Shown: positions 20,294-29,088, counted from the stretch's first letter. The stretch: DNA of 64,000 nt from Secundilactobacillus silagincola (GCF_002583405.1 NZ_BCMJ01000009.1:1-64000), one strand, 5' to 3'. Translations and numbers: made by a program. The notes: generated by a model not told the origin, from the sequence alone.

Positions 20294-20481
20294 GGAGAAC
20301 AGTATTGACCTTATCGTGGTTTAAGAGGGATTATATTATCATTAATTACGCTATGAAATTTGTGATATTATATAAATGTATACGACTTTCGAGCAGTTTA
20401 TTCAACTGGTGCGATAGTGATAAAACAATTGATTGGTTGTGAAAAAGGACAGTGTAAAAATAATTCTGGGGGGAATTTTCA

Positions 20482-21561
20482 ATGAAGCATTTAGGTTTGA
20501 TGACAAGTGCCATTGCTGGGGCAGTGGCGCTGTTGGGATTTGCTGGTACCGCAAACGCGGCGTCATATACGCAAAAGAGTAACGCAATTACACAGTATTC
20601 TTCGGGTAGTCTAAGGACAGTTGACAATAAGGCAACGGGGTTTGTAAAAGCTGGTGCTTACGCTTTCGCTAAAAATCCCGGTGGCAGTAATACAATCGCT
20701 AGTGTTGGCGGCAACCAAAAATGGACGTTGAAAACTGAATTTCAGCTGGCAGACACGCATAATGCTAAGGGCAGTGCGAAGTATGACATGACTAATCCGC
20801 AATCTGCTGCTTATGATGGCGGTCACTATCTCTACGTGGTCTATCAACCGCACTACACAAAAGGTATGACGAATAAGGGGTTTGTTGCCCGCTATGATAT
20901 GAATAAACTTAAAGGCATGTCATTAGCTAAGCAGCAGGCTTTGATGGATAATAAGTCGGGCAGCTCAGCCGTGAAAGTTGGCGGTATTTTTACCACTGGT
21001 CATGGTCAATCATTAGCTTACGACAAGAAACATAAGTCACTTTATATGTGGCGTGATACGTCAATGAGTGCCACTCGTACGTCAACGTTGCAACGAATCA
21101 GCACATCTTCGTTAACGCCTAATAAAGCCATTACGTTCCATATGTCGAGTCATGGCGCCAATGTTCCTGGCGGGCACGATTTAACTTTTGATCACAGCGG
21201 TAACGCTTATTACTGGACGGTTTCAGGTTCGAAAGTAAAAGTCTATAAGGGCACGATTGGTTCCAAGACGGTTCATTTCCGTCTGACTAAACAATTGTTT
21301 GCTCATCGTCCTGGTACCCACGAACAAGCCATGGGATACAACGGTCATAATGGTCGCCTTTACCTAGTTGCTGATGATTCCATTACTAGTTTTCCAGCTA
21401 AAAAGCTCAACGGTAATGGCTCACTAAAAGCCAGTGATTTTAAGTACACCAAATTCAACTCACACCGTGAATTTGAGTCATTGATCTTTGATAACAGTGG
21501 TCACGGAATGTTAATGTCCAACCGTACGCCTGAAATTTTACGGAGTACAACTGCTTATTAA
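20482..21561 (+). CDS. Secreted propeller-like protein, possibly helveticin J-like
   Basis: A 359-residue exported protein; residues 1-27 are a clear signal peptide (MKHLGLMTS, hydrophobic core, cleavage after ANAA). I do not recognise the family with certainty. Five similar segments recur: QSAAYDGGHYLYVVYQ, QSLAYDKKHKSLYMW, HDLTFDHSGNAYYW, EQAMGYNGHNGRLYLV and ESLIFDNSGHGMLMS, each a polar residue pair, a YD/FD turn and a beta strand. This implies a five-bladed beta-propeller. Helveticin J-type class III bacteriocins have a similar blade pattern and a similar glutamate-rich final blade, so that is the best guess. The ATG follows GGGGGGAA. It is followed by a broken small secreted-peptide gene. 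Confidence 0.72.
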   Translation: MKHLGLMTSAIAGAVALLGFAGTANAASYTQKSNAITQYSSGSLRTVDNKATGFVKAGAYAFAKNPGGSNTIASVGGNQKWTLKTEFQLADTHNAKGSAKYDMTNPQSAAYDGGHYLYVVYQPHYTKGMTNKGFVARYDMNKLKGMSLAKQQALMDNKSGSSAVKVGGIFTTGHGQSLAYDKKHKSLYMWRDTSMSATRTSTLQRISTSSLTPNKAITFHMSSHGANVPGGHDLTFDHSGNAYYWTVSGSKVKVYKGTIGSKTVHFRLTKQLFAHRPGTHEQAMGYNGHNGRLYLVADDSITSFPAKKLNGNGSLKASDFKYTKFNSHREFESLIFDNSGHGMLMSNRTPEILRSTTAY

Positions 21562-21588
21562 AAGGGAAGGTTAATAGTGGGGAACACC

Positions 21589-21767
21589 ATGAAAAAATTT
21601 TTGACGATTGTGGTTGGTGTAGCAACACAGGCAACTGCAAGTGCTAAAATTTTTCATGATAAATGGGAAAACACATATGTTAAAGTTACGAAGAGTAAAG
21701 AGAAAGCAATGCTTATGTTTATACAAACGGTAATGTAAAATTTGCTAAACCGTATTTCGGTGAATAG
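21589..21767 (+). pseudogene. Frameshifted small secreted-peptide gene
   Basis: The ATG at 21589 opens a reading frame of 49 codons ending at 21738, with a typical signal peptide start (MKKFLTIVVGVA, ending near ASA). After codon 39 the frame loses sense, but the frame one base back continues as SNAYVYTNGNVKFAKPYFGE to a stop at 21765-21767. Adding one A to the AAA run near 21704-21706 would join both parts into a secreted polypeptide of about 59 residues. It is therefore a single-base deletion pseudogene, or a sequencing error. GGGGAA precedes the ATG. Gene and terminator follow the propeller-like protein, suggesting one transcript. Confidence 0.65.
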
Positions 21768-21786
21768 CAGTTAAAATCGCTCATGG

Positions 21787-21820
21787 GTCTCATCAGAAAA
21801 TTTTCTGGTGGGACTTTTTT
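21787..21820 (+). terminator. Intrinsic terminator
   Basis: GTCTCATCAGAAAA pairs with TTTTCTGGTGGGAC through Watson-Crick and G-U pairs, followed by six T residues. It ends the propeller protein/small peptide transcript. Confidence 0.85.
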
Positions 21821-21878
21821 GAGCTGATCTAGTTTATGTGGGGTTAATGCACCTCTTCCACACTCTGTTCATTTCGAG

Positions 21879-21884
21879 TATAAT
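21879..21884 (+). promoter_or_regulatory. Possible -10 element of ispE
   Basis: A consensus TATAAT lies 77 nt before the ispE start. No convincing -35 is seen at 16-18 nt, so the assignment is tentative, but a promoter is needed here because a terminator precedes it. Confidence 0.5.
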
Positions 21885-21960
21885 GTCTCTAATAACAAAA
21901 CTTAAGGGAGCAGTAGTTTTATAAGGAAACGATTCTGACTGAAGTGTAGGTGATCAAAAT

Positions 21961-22812
21961 TTGATAGTAGTGGAAAAGGCAGCGGCCAAAGTTAACCTTG
22001 GCCTTGATACACCGTTTCGCCACGCTGATGGACAGCCCGAGTGGGACATGGTGATGACCTCCATCGACCTTGCAGACTACGTTGAAGTTCGCTCAACCGG
22101 TGCAAGGCAGATCGTTGTGTCTTCTAACTCCGGTTTTTTGCCTAATGATCAGCGCAACCTTGCGTTTCAAGCAGCATCTTTGCTTCAGCGGACGTTTAAA
22201 GTTAAGCATGGTGCTCATATTAAGATTCAAAAAAATATTCCAGTAGCGGCGGGCCTTGGTGGCGGTTCTTCTGATGCAGCTGCCGTTTTACGGGCGTTAA
22301 ATCAACTTTGGGACCTTAATTTACCAATTGCTGAATTAGCTAAATTAAGTCTGAAAGTTGATTCGGATGTCCCTTACTGTGTGTACAGCAAGACCGCTCA
22401 TGTCACCGGGCTTGGTGAACAGGTCGAAGTCTTACAGCCAGCGCTAAAACCGGTTTGGATTGTTTTAGCGAAACCCAATGTGAGCGTTTCAACGCCTAGC
22501 ATTCTGCGGCAAATTGATTATGACGTGCTGGCACATCCCAATATTGACGGGGTACTGGCCGCCATTGCAGCTGGTGATCACCAGCAATTAGTAGCTAATA
22601 TGGGCAACGCGTTAGAACCTATTTCTGTTCGTCGTTATCCGGAAATTCAGCAGATCAAAGAACGGATGAAGGGGTATGGTGCGCAGACCGCGGTGATGAG
22701 TGGCACGGGGCCAACTGTATTTTCAGTTTTTAATAAAGAGTCTCGTGCTCAGCGCGTGTTTAACAGCATTCGCGGTTTCTGTCCGGAAGCATATCTTGTA
22801 CGCTCACTATAA
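21961..22812 (+). CDS. 4-diphosphocytidyl-2-C-methyl-D-erythritol kinase IspE
   Basis: A 283-residue GHMP-family kinase that, in the MEP isoprenoid pathway, phosphorylates CDP-methylerythritol. The ATP motif PVAAGLGGGSSDAAAVLRAL is intact, as are the N-terminal AAAKVNLGL and the C-terminal MSGTGPTVFSVF. The start is TTG at 21961, preceded by TAGGTGAT at good spacing; no ATG is near. Lactobacilli make isoprenoids through mevalonate (mvaA is in this window) and commonly keep ispE as an orphan, so its real role here is open. The alpha/beta hydrolase starts 14 nt downstream. In Bacillus subtilis ispE likewise precedes purR, but without the three inserted genes seen here. Confidence 0.95.
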   Translation: MIVVEKAAAKVNLGLDTPFRHADGQPEWDMVMTSIDLADYVEVRSTGARQIVVSSNSGFLPNDQRNLAFQAASLLQRTFKVKHGAHIKIQKNIPVAAGLGGGSSDAAAVLRALNQLWDLNLPIAELAKLSLKVDSDVPYCVYSKTAHVTGLGEQVEVLQPALKPVWIVLAKPNVSVSTPSILRQIDYDVLAHPNIDGVLAAIAAGDHQQLVANMGNALEPISVRRYPEIQQIKERMKGYGAQTAVMSGTGPTVFSVFNKESRAQRVFNSIRGFCPEAYLVRSL

Positions 22813-22826
22813 GGAGTGATGGTATT

Positions 22827-23750
22827 TTGTCTAAATGGCTTAAAATTTCTGCCGCAACGATTGCGACTGGCTTAACAGCAGCTGTAGCCGTTAGTGTCGC
22901 AGCTTATCATGGTATGACCCACATCAGTGACTCGGAAAAAGAAAAGGGGCATCACAAAGCAGTGGCGGAAAATACGGCTACCGATAATGTCTGGTATCTC
23001 AAACAGCCAATTCAAGAATGGCGGCAGGCCACGCCGGATGGGCTAACGTTACGTGCTAGTTACATTCCAGCTGCGCAAAAAAGTCAGCGGGTCGTTATTC
23101 TAGCGCATGGTATCAATCACGCTCGAGAACAGATGATTCCGTATGCACGCCTGTTTCATGATCATGGATTCAATGTTTTGATGCCGGATGCACGGGCACA
23201 GGGTGAAAGTGACGGTCACCGAATCGGTTTTGGCTGGCCGGACAGAAAGGACTATCTGGGCTGGGTTAATAAAGTTATCGATGAGTTAGGTGCTGACGTT
23301 AAAATTGTGCTCATGGGATTCAGCATGGGCGCTGCAACGGTTCTAGCTGCTGCCGGAGAACACTTACCGCAGAACGTAAAGGCTGTGGTGGCTGATTCAG
23401 GCTTTGCTTCAATCTATCAGATGGCCAAAACGACGCTTCGGCGTGATTATCATTTGCCAGCTAACATCATTGTGCCAATTGCTGATTGGCTGTCACGCTG
23501 GCGCACTGGTTCGAGATTGAGTCAAGAACGGGTGGATGAACAGCTTAAGCGGGCGATGGTGCCAGTACTGATTATTCATGGTGAAGATGATCAAGTGGTA
23601 CCCGTGAAGCATGCAAAAGTTTTGTATGATGCCATTCGGGGCCCTAAACAGTCATACATTGTGCCTCACGCCAAGCATATTCAGGCCTATGCACATGATC
23701 CAGAGCGTTATCAGCAAGTGCTAGCTGACTTTTTGGCGCAATATCTCTAA
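22827..23750 (+). CDS. Membrane-anchored alpha/beta hydrolase
   Basis: A 307-residue serine hydrolase with an N-terminal signal-anchor helix (about residues 5-25), so the catalytic domain probably lies outside the membrane. Alpha/beta hydrolase features are the oxyanion region LAHGINHA, the nucleophile elbow GFSMGA, the acid in IHGEDDQVV and the histidine in PHAKHIQAY. The strict order Ser-Asp-His and DUF-like composition fit the Bacillus YqkD-type hydrolases. The start is TTG at 22827, with AAGGAG 10 nt upstream. It is probably co-transcribed with ispE, 14 nt upstream. The substrate is unknown. Confidence 0.88.
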   Translation: MSKWLKISAATIATGLTAAVAVSVAAYHGMTHISDSEKEKGHHKAVAENTATDNVWYLKQPIQEWRQATPDGLTLRASYIPAAQKSQRVVILAHGINHAREQMIPYARLFHDHGFNVLMPDARAQGESDGHRIGFGWPDRKDYLGWVNKVIDELGADVKIVLMGFSMGAATVLAAAGEHLPQNVKAVVADSGFASIYQMAKTTLRRDYHLPANIIVPIADWLSRWRTGSRLSQERVDEQLKRAMVPVLIIHGEDDQVVPVKHAKVLYDAIRGPKQSYIVPHAKHIQAYAHDPERYQQVLADFLAQYL

Positions 23751-23756
23751 AAGAGA

Positions 23757-23784
23757 TTGACTTCTTTATAGAAACCTTTACAAT
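23757..23784 (+). promoter_or_regulatory. Promoter of the zinc transporter genes
   Basis: TTGACT (23757-23762), 16-nt spacer and TACAAT (23779-23784). The predicted start point, around 23791, falls inside the Zur-like palindrome, so repressor binding would block initiation. Confidence 0.65.
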
Positions 23785-23788
23785 AAAA

Positions 23789-23803
23789 TAGTAATCATTA
23801 CTG
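23789..23803 (+). promoter_or_regulatory. Zur-box-like operator
   Basis: TAGTAATCATTACTG contains the perfect palindrome GTAAT-C-ATTAC, the core of the Bacillus Zur box (TCGTAATnATTACGA type). Its place over the start point of a zinc-type ABC transporter promoter supports zinc-responsive repression by a Fur-family regulator. PerR and Fur boxes are similar, so the metal is inferred mainly from the downstream genes. Confidence 0.65.
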
Positions 23804-23815
23804 TTTGCAGTAAAT

Positions 23816-23840
23816 AAAAAAGCACCTAGGTGCTTTTTTT
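23816..23840 (+). terminator. Terminator hairpin in the leader of the zinc transporter genes
   Basis: AAAAAGCACC-TA-GGTGCTTTTT is followed by T residues, 15 nt before the transporter ATG. It lies downstream of the Zur-box promoter, so it either ends readthrough from the hydrolase gene or acts as an attenuator. A second small stem, TTACTG-TTTG-CAGTAA, precedes it at 23797-23812. Confidence 0.7.
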
Positions 23841-23855
23841 AATTGAGGAGTTTTT

Positions 23856-24551
23856 ATGACTGAATCTATACTACAACTAAAACAACTATCCTTTGCTTTC
23901 CCTGATAAGCAGGTACTGAAGAATTTGAACTACGATTTGAAACGTGGTGATTTTTTGAGTATCGTCGGTGAAAACGGGGTGGGGAAGACCACACTCATGC
24001 GCTTGATTTTACAGGAGTTAAAACCAACCAGCGGGACTTTAGACTTTTTGCCTAATCGTCAAGCTGTACCGGTTGGTTATGTACCGCAATTTCGTAATAT
24101 TGATGCGGAGTATCCCCTTAGTATTCAAGATTTCGTGGGCTTGAATTTTGCTAAAATTGGTGTGCCATGGTTAACGGCAAAAGAGCGGCAAAGAGTGACC
24201 GAAATATTAACTGAAACAAAACTATTCAACATTCGTCGCAGGCCTTTGGGTCAAGCATCGGGTGGCGAAAAACAGAAAGCGTATTTGGCTCAGGCTCTCC
24301 TTGACCGGCCAAGCCTGCTGATTCTTGATGAATCGACTGCCAGTCTGGACCCGGTGGCTAAAACTGAATTACTTGATCTTGTAAAACAGATCAACAAAAA
24401 TCAGCAACTGACCGTGATTTTTGTGACTCACGATATTCCATTGGCGCGCCGTTACGCGGATCATTACTTATTTTTGAGTCCAGGCCAATATGAAGCTGGT
24501 AATATTTCGGATTTGACCAATGAGAAAGTAGGCGAGATGAATAATGCTTAG
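23856..24551 (+). CDS. Zinc/manganese-type ABC transporter, ATP-binding protein
   Basis: A 231-residue ATPase of a metal-uptake ABC importer (ZnuC/AdcC family). Walker A is GENGVGKTT (about 38-46), the signature is ASGGEKQK and Walker B is LLILDESTASLD, followed by the switch histidine in VTHDIPLA. The ATG at 23856 follows GAGGAG. It overlaps the permease gene by 8 nt. The Zur-like box in the promoter makes zinc the likeliest substrate, but manganese transporters are close relatives. No substrate-binding lipoprotein gene (adcA/znuA) is in this cluster; it must be encoded elsewhere, as is common in lactic acid bacteria. Confidence 0.9.
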   Translation: MTESILQLKQLSFAFPDKQVLKNLNYDLKRGDFLSIVGENGVGKTTLMRLILQELKPTSGTLDFLPNRQAVPVGYVPQFRNIDAEYPLSIQDFVGLNFAKIGVPWLTAKERQRVTEILTETKLFNIRRRPLGQASGGEKQKAYLAQALLDRPSLLILDESTASLDPVAKTELLDLVKQINKNQQLTVIFVTHDIPLARRYADHYLFLSPGQYEAGNISDLTNEKVGEMNNA

Positions 24552-25335
24552 TTATCCCTTTATGCAAAACGCCTACATGGCTGGCACACTGATCGCCATT
24601 ATCTCTGGTATCATGGGTGTCTTTGTGATTGCCCGTAACATGTCATTTTTAACTCATACTTTATCTGAAATTGGTTTTGCTGGTGCGGCTTTTGGTATTT
24701 TTATGGGCTGGCAGCCATTAAATGGTATGCTGCTGTTTACGACCATTAGCTCCATTGGCGTCGGTGAACTGGGTGCTAAATCGTCAAGACGTGAAAATTC
24801 GATCACGGCGATTTCGGCCTTAGCCATTGGATTAGGAATCCTCTTCCTTTCACTGGCTGACAGCAACGCTAGTTATGCTACCGGTATTTTATTTGGAAGT
24901 GTGATTGGAATCAGTCGTGCTAACGTGGTTCAGATGGTGATCTTATCTGTTTCGGTGCTAGTTGTCGTTATGGTGATTTATCGCTACCTAAAATTTGACT
25001 CCTTTGATCCGATTGGCGCCCAAGTAAAAGGGCTATGGACCCGAACTTTATCGGTTATCTTTTTGGTGCTATTGGCGTTTTCCGTCAGTGTTGCAGCCCA
25101 AATTGTTGGTTCATTATTGATTTTTATTCTGCTGACTTTACCAGCGGCGGCAGCCAAGTATTTTGCTCATACAGTGGGCATGATGATCAGCGTCGCTGTA
25201 GCGTTCTCGTTGATCGGTGTTTGGTTGGGGCTTTACCTCAGTTATGTCACTAATTGGCCGGTGAGTTTCTTTATTGCAGTCATTGAAGTGATTTTTTATT
25301 TCAGTGCACTGGTTTATCAGCGAATGCGAGCATGA
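24544..25335 (+). CDS. Zinc/manganese-type ABC transporter, permease
   Basis: A 263-residue ABC-3 family permease (ZnuB/AdcB) with about eight hydrophobic helices, the membrane channel of the metal importer encoded with the preceding ATPase gene. The family landmarks ARNMSFLTHTLSEIGFAG near residue 30 and LLIFILLTLPAAAAKYF in the C-terminal half are present. The ATG lies within the end of the ATPase gene (8-nt overlap), a sign of translational coupling. The stop codon is only 5 nt before structured repeat copy B, which may shape the 3' end of this mRNA; no ordinary terminator follows. Confidence 0.9.
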   Translation: MLSYPFMQNAYMAGTLIAIISGIMGVFVIARNMSFLTHTLSEIGFAGAAFGIFMGWQPLNGMLLFTTISSIGVGELGAKSSRRENSITAISALAIGLGILFLSLADSNASYATGILFGSVIGISRANVVQMVILSVSVLVVVMVIYRYLKFDSFDPIGAQVKGLWTRTLSVIFLVLLAFSVSVAAQIVGSLLIFILLTLPAAAAKYFAHTVGMMISVAVAFSLIGVWLGLYLSYVTNWPVSFFIAVIEVIFYFSALVYQRMRA

Positions 25336-25340
25336 GAAAG

Positions 25341-25553
25341 CTGCGACATAATTCGGTAGATTCCAGAATATAACACCAAACAACGCCATTCCGATGGGTT
25401 TTATCGGGATGGCGTTGTTTGGTGTTATATGGCCGGAATCTGAGTTGTGGAACAGGTTAAGGCTATATTCAAGTAATGAACTAAAGTAAATTTTAGGATG
25501 TGTGTGAGTCAAGAAATTAAATTAAATCCTTGTCGATATAGACTTTTGTCACA
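25341..25553 (+). repeat. Intergenic structured repeat, copy B
   Basis: Starts CTGCGACATAATTCGG and ends GACTTTTGTCACAA. Outer stem AATTC-GGT-AGATTCC pairs with GGAATCT-GAGTT. The inner 28-bp stem begins ATATAACACC (25369) and ends GGTGTTATAT (25430), with one G-U pair and a 7-nt loop. The 3' half resembles the other copies more weakly (tail TATAGACTTTTGTCACAA). It begins 5 nt after the permease stop in the same orientation. The rest of the gap to purR (25554-25700) shows no gene. Confidence 0.8.
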
Positions 25554-25700
25554 AGCCCATTATTTGTATTAACTGGCACAGTTCATTGCATACGAAAGCA
25601 GCTAAAGTATCCGTATATCTAGACGATTAAAAAACAGGTAAAACGACTAAACTTCGCGGGCTTATTAATAAAATCATGAGATTCAAAGAATCCATCCCTA

Positions 25701-25724
25701 AAACCCGAACATTTATGCTAGAAT
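25701..25724 (+). promoter_or_regulatory. PurBox and extended -10 promoter of purR
   Basis: AAACCCGAACATT (25701-25713) matches the PurR operator type AWWWCCGAACWWT at 12 of 13 positions. It is immediately followed by the extended -10 TGCTAGAAT (25716-25724). This predicts that PurR controls its own gene and the operon, with PRPP as effector. Confidence 0.75.
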
Positions 25725-25767
25725 GAGAATATTAAATCTGAAGTTAAGTGACATGGAGGAAACCAAA

Positions 25768-26613
25768 GTGAAAGTAAGAAGAAGCGACCGGTTGATTGAT
25801 ATGACCCGGTACCTATTAGAGCGGCCTCATCAATTAGTGTCGTTGACCTTTTTTTCGGAACGTTATGGTTCAGCTAAGTCTTCAATCAGCGAAGACCTGA
25901 CGATTTTGAAACGGACACTGAAAGCCCGTGGGACTGGCCTATTAGAGACTGTTCCTGGCGCAGCTGGTGGCGCACGGTTTATTCCGTATATTCCCCAGCA
26001 AGAAGCCACTGAGTTTGTTGATGGCGTGATTGAATCACTGTCTGAAGCCGATCGCTTCTTACCGGGTGGTTATGTGTACATGTCAGACTTGCTGGGCCGA
26101 CCAAGCGTTTTACGTCAAGTAGGGCGGCTGGTAGCCACTCAGTATTTGGAAGATGAGATTGATACCGTATTAACGGTGGCAACGAAGGGTATTCCGATTG
26201 CTCAAAGTATTTCGGATTACTTAAACGTGCCATTTGTTATCGCTCGGCATGACTCACAGATTACTGAAGGTTCCACCGTTAGTGTAAACTACGTATCTGG
26301 TTCTAGTAGCCGGATTGAAAAAATGGCACTCTCAAAACGTAGCCTAACGCCAGATTCTCGCGTCTTAATTGTGGATGATTTCATGAAAGGCGGCGGAACA
26401 GTGGGTGGCATGCAGTCCTTAGTTAAAGAATTTGATGCTAAGGTTGCTGGTGTTGCCGTTTTTGCTGAAGGCACTTTTGAGGGCGAAAGAAAGGTACCGA
26501 AGTATACTTCGTTGCTTAAAATACATGCTACTAACGATCACGTTGATGTCACTGCCGGGAATTTTGCTGAACAAATTTATACGCCGGAGCGACTGACTCA
26601 ATTTCAAGATTAG
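25768..26613 (+). CDS. Purine operon repressor PurR
   Basis: A 281-residue regulator in which an N-terminal winged helix (about 1-75) is fused to a phosphoribosyltransferase-like domain that binds PRPP but is not catalytic. The PRPP loop is visible as VDDFMKGGGTVGGM (about 205-218). The start is the GTG at 25768, 7 nt after GGAGGA; an upstream in-frame ATG (25723) overlaps the promoter and is rejected. A PurBox upstream indicates autoregulation. It precedes glmU and prs as in Bacillus subtilis (without yabJ and spoVG), and prs makes the PRPP that it senses. All domains are complete. Confidence 0.95.
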   Translation: MKVRRSDRLIDMTRYLLERPHQLVSLTFFSERYGSAKSSISEDLTILKRTLKARGTGLLETVPGAAGGARFIPYIPQQEATEFVDGVIESLSEADRFLPGGYVYMSDLLGRPSVLRQVGRLVATQYLEDEIDTVLTVATKGIPIAQSISDYLNVPFVIARHDSQITEGSTVSVNYVSGSSSRIEKMALSKRSLTPDSRVLIVDDFMKGGGTVGGMQSLVKEFDAKVAGVAVFAEGTFEGERKVPKYTSLLKIHATNDHVDVTAGNFAEQIYTPERLTQFQD

Positions 26614-26671
26614 GCGTTTGAAGGTTCATTAAATCAAGAGTTTTACTAATAATGTTAAGGAGTTTGTCTAA

Positions 26672-28051
26672 ATGAGTACTAGAAATACGATTATTCTCGC
26701 TGCTGGTAAGGGAACTAGAATGAAGTCAAAGCTGTATAAAGTTTTGCATCAAGTTTGCGGCCGTTCGATGGTTGATCACGTGTTGACACAAGTTGAAAAG
26801 ACACACATGGATCAAATTGTCACAGTGGTGGGTTATGGTGCTGAACAAGTTGAAGAAACCTTGGGTGACCGAACTAAGTACGTTCTGCAAAAAGAACAGC
26901 TTGGTACGGGTCACGCTGTTTTGCAGACGGAACCCTTGTTAAAAGATCAAGACGGAACGACCTTAGTTGTTAGTGGTGATACGCCGTTATTTCGGGCTGA
27001 AACATTTGAAAAACTGTTTCAGTATCATGAAGCCAAAAAAGCGGTTGCCACTATTTTAACGTCTCAGGCGCCAGACCCAACTGGTTATGGTCGTATCGTT
27101 CGTAACGATATTGGTATTGTTGAAAAAATTGTCGAACAAAAGGATGCCACCAAACAGGAACAAGAGATCAACGAAATCAACACTGGTGTCTATGTTTTTG
27201 ATAATAAGGCACTTTTCGCAGCGCTCCATAAGACTTCTAACCACAACGCACAGGGCGAGTATTACCTGACAGATGTGATTCAGATTTTGAAGGAACAAGG
27301 CGATATTGTGGCCGCTTACCGGATGCCTTCCTTTGAAGAATCCATGGGGGTCAATGATCGTGTTGCGTTAGCCAAGGCAACTAAAGTCATGCAACGGCGA
27401 ATCAATGAATATCATATGAACAACGGTGTGACGCTGATTAACCCAGAGGACACGTACATTGATGTTGATATTAAGATCGGCTCTGACACTATTATTGAAC
27501 CAGGCGTCCTTTTGAAGGGCAAGACGGTCATCGGTGATAATTGTCGTATTGGTGCACATTCAGAGTTGCATGATACGGTTTTACATGATAATGTGACGGT
27601 GACATCTTCTTATTTGGAAGATTCTGAAATGGAGGATGGCAGCAATATCGGGCCAATGAGTCATTTACGTCCAGACTCACACATTGGTAAGAACGTGCAC
27701 TTAGGTAACTTTGTTGAGGTTAAAAAAGCCACTATCGATGAAGGTACTAAAGTTGGTCATTTAACCTACGTAGGTAACGCACACTTAGGCAAACGGATCA
27801 ACGTGGGCTGCGGGGTCGTCTTTGTTAACTACGATGGTGCCCACAAGCACGAAACAACGGTTGGTGACGATGCCTTTATTGGCAGTAACTCTAACCTGAT
27901 TGCACCATTAACGGTTGCTGATCACGCCTTTATTGCGGCTGGCTCAACCATTACCGATGAAGTGAACCAGTATGATATGGCCATTGCACGTTCTCGGCAG
28001 ACCAATAAACCGGGATATTTCAAAAAGTTACCTTACGATCCAGAAAAATAA
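26672..28051 (+). CDS. Bifunctional GlmU (UDP-GlcNAc synthesis)
   Basis: Acetylates glucosamine-1-phosphate and then uridylylates it to UDP-GlcNAc, the first committed precursor for peptidoglycan and teichoic acid. The 459-residue protein has the N-terminal nucleotidyltransferase loop [20 protein letters not shown], the magnesium-binding VVSGDTPL, and a C-terminal left-handed beta helix (from about 250) with hexapeptide repeats, ending in the acetyltransferase region [14 protein letters not shown] with AAGGAG upstream. It sits between purR and prs in the conserved order. UDP-GlcNAc feeds MurA at 40680. Confidence 0.97.
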   Translation: MSTRNTIILAAGKGTRMKSKLYKVLHQVCGRSMVDHVLTQVEKTHMDQIVTVVGYGAEQVEETLGDRTKYVLQKEQLGTGHAVLQTEPLLKDQDGTTLVVSGDTPLFRAETFEKLFQYHEAKKAVATILTSQAPDPTGYGRIVRNDIGIVEKIVEQKDATKQEQEINEINTGVYVFDNKALFAALHKTSNHNAQGEYYLTDVIQILKEQGDIVAAYRMPSFEESMGVNDRVALAKATKVMQRRINEYHMNNGVTLINPEDTYIDVDIKIGSDTIIEPGVLLKGKTVIGDNCRIGAHSELHDTVLHDNVTVTSSYLEDSEMEDGSNIGPMSHLRPDSHIGKNVHLGNFVEVKKATIDEGTKVGHLTYVGNAHLGKRINVGCGVVFVNYDGAHKHETTVGDDAFIGSNSNLIAPLTVADHAFIAAGSTITDEVNQYDMAIARSRQTNKPGYFKKLPYDPEK

Positions 28052-28110
28052 TGTACTGAATTTGTTATTTAGTGTAAAATGTACGTAGAATTAAGCCATT
28101 GGAGGATCCC

Positions 28111-29088
28111 ATGTCAGAGAAATATAATGACCCAAAGTTGAAAATCTTTGCGTTAAATTCCAACAAACCACTTGCTCAGCGTATTGCTGATGAAGTTGGT
28201 GTTAGTCTTGGAAAAACATCAGTTGACCGCTTTAGTGATGGTGAGATCCGGATCAACATTGAAGAAAGTATTCGTGGTTGCCACGTTTTCGTGATTCAAT
28301 CGACTTCCGCTCCTGTCAACGACAATTTAATGGAACTGTTGATTATGGTAGACGCATTGCGTCGTGCAAGTGCGGCAACAATTAACGTGGTTATTCCGTA
28401 CTATGGTTATGCGCGTCAAGACCGTAAAGCCCGGTCGCGTGAACCCATTACTGCCAAGTTAGTTGCAAATATGTTGGAAAAGGCTGGTATTAGCCGAGTC
28501 GTAGCTTTAGATTTGCATGCTGCGCAAATTCAAGGTTTCTTTGATGTTCCGGTCGACCATTTAATGGGCGCACCATTATTGGCAGACTACTTTATTAACC
28601 ATGGTATTGCGGAGAACGCGGTTGTAGTTTCTCCTGATCATGGTGGTGTTAGTCGTGCTCGTGCTTTGGCTGAATTTTTGAAGGCTCCGATCGCCATTAT
28701 TGATAAGCGACGGCCAAGAGCTAACGTTGCTGAGATTATGAACATTATCGGTGACGTTAAAGGCAAGCGTGCCATCATGATTGATGACATGATCGATACA
28801 GCAGGGACGATTACGCTAGGTGCGCAAGCTTTGATGGATGCTGGTGCAACTGAAGTGTACGCTAGTGCAACTCATCCTGTTCTTTCGGGACCCGCAATCG
28901 AACGAATTTCAAATTCAGCCATTAAACAGTTAATTGTGACGGATTCAATCCAATTACCAAAAGAAAAACAAATTGATAAAATTAAGCAGATTTCTGTTGG
29001 ACCGCTGATTGGCGACGCCATTATCCGGATTCACGAAAATCGCCCAGTTAGTCCACTATTCCATAACCGGTTTCACGGTAAAGAATAG
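28111..29088 (+). CDS. Ribose-phosphate pyrophosphokinase
   Basis: Makes PRPP from ribose-5-phosphate and ATP for nucleotide, tryptophan and histidine synthesis. The 325-residue protein is class I: flexible loop [14 protein letters not shown], metal-binding [11 protein letters not shown], and the PRPP/ribose-phosphate loop [11 protein letters not shown]. The ATG at 28111 lies after GGAGG; the TTG at 28099 in frame precedes this site and is rejected. It is the last gene of the purR-glmU-prs cluster and is followed by a terminator. Its product is the signal read by PurR. Confidence 0.97.
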   Translation: MSEKYNDPKLKIFALNSNKPLAQRIADEVGVSLGKTSVDRFSDGEIRINIEESIRGCHVFVIQSTSAPVNDNLMELLIMVDALRRASAATINVVIPYYGYARQDRKARSREPITAKLVANMLEKAGISRVVALDLHAAQIQGFFDVPVDHLMGAPLLADYFINHGIAENAVVVSPDHGGVSRARALAEFLKAPIAIIDKRRPRANVAEIMNIIGDVKGKRAIMIDDMIDTAGTITLGAQALMDAGATEVYASATHPVLSGPAIERISNSAIKQLIVTDSIQLPKEKQIDKIKQISVGPLIGDAIIRIHENRPVSPLFHNRFHGKE

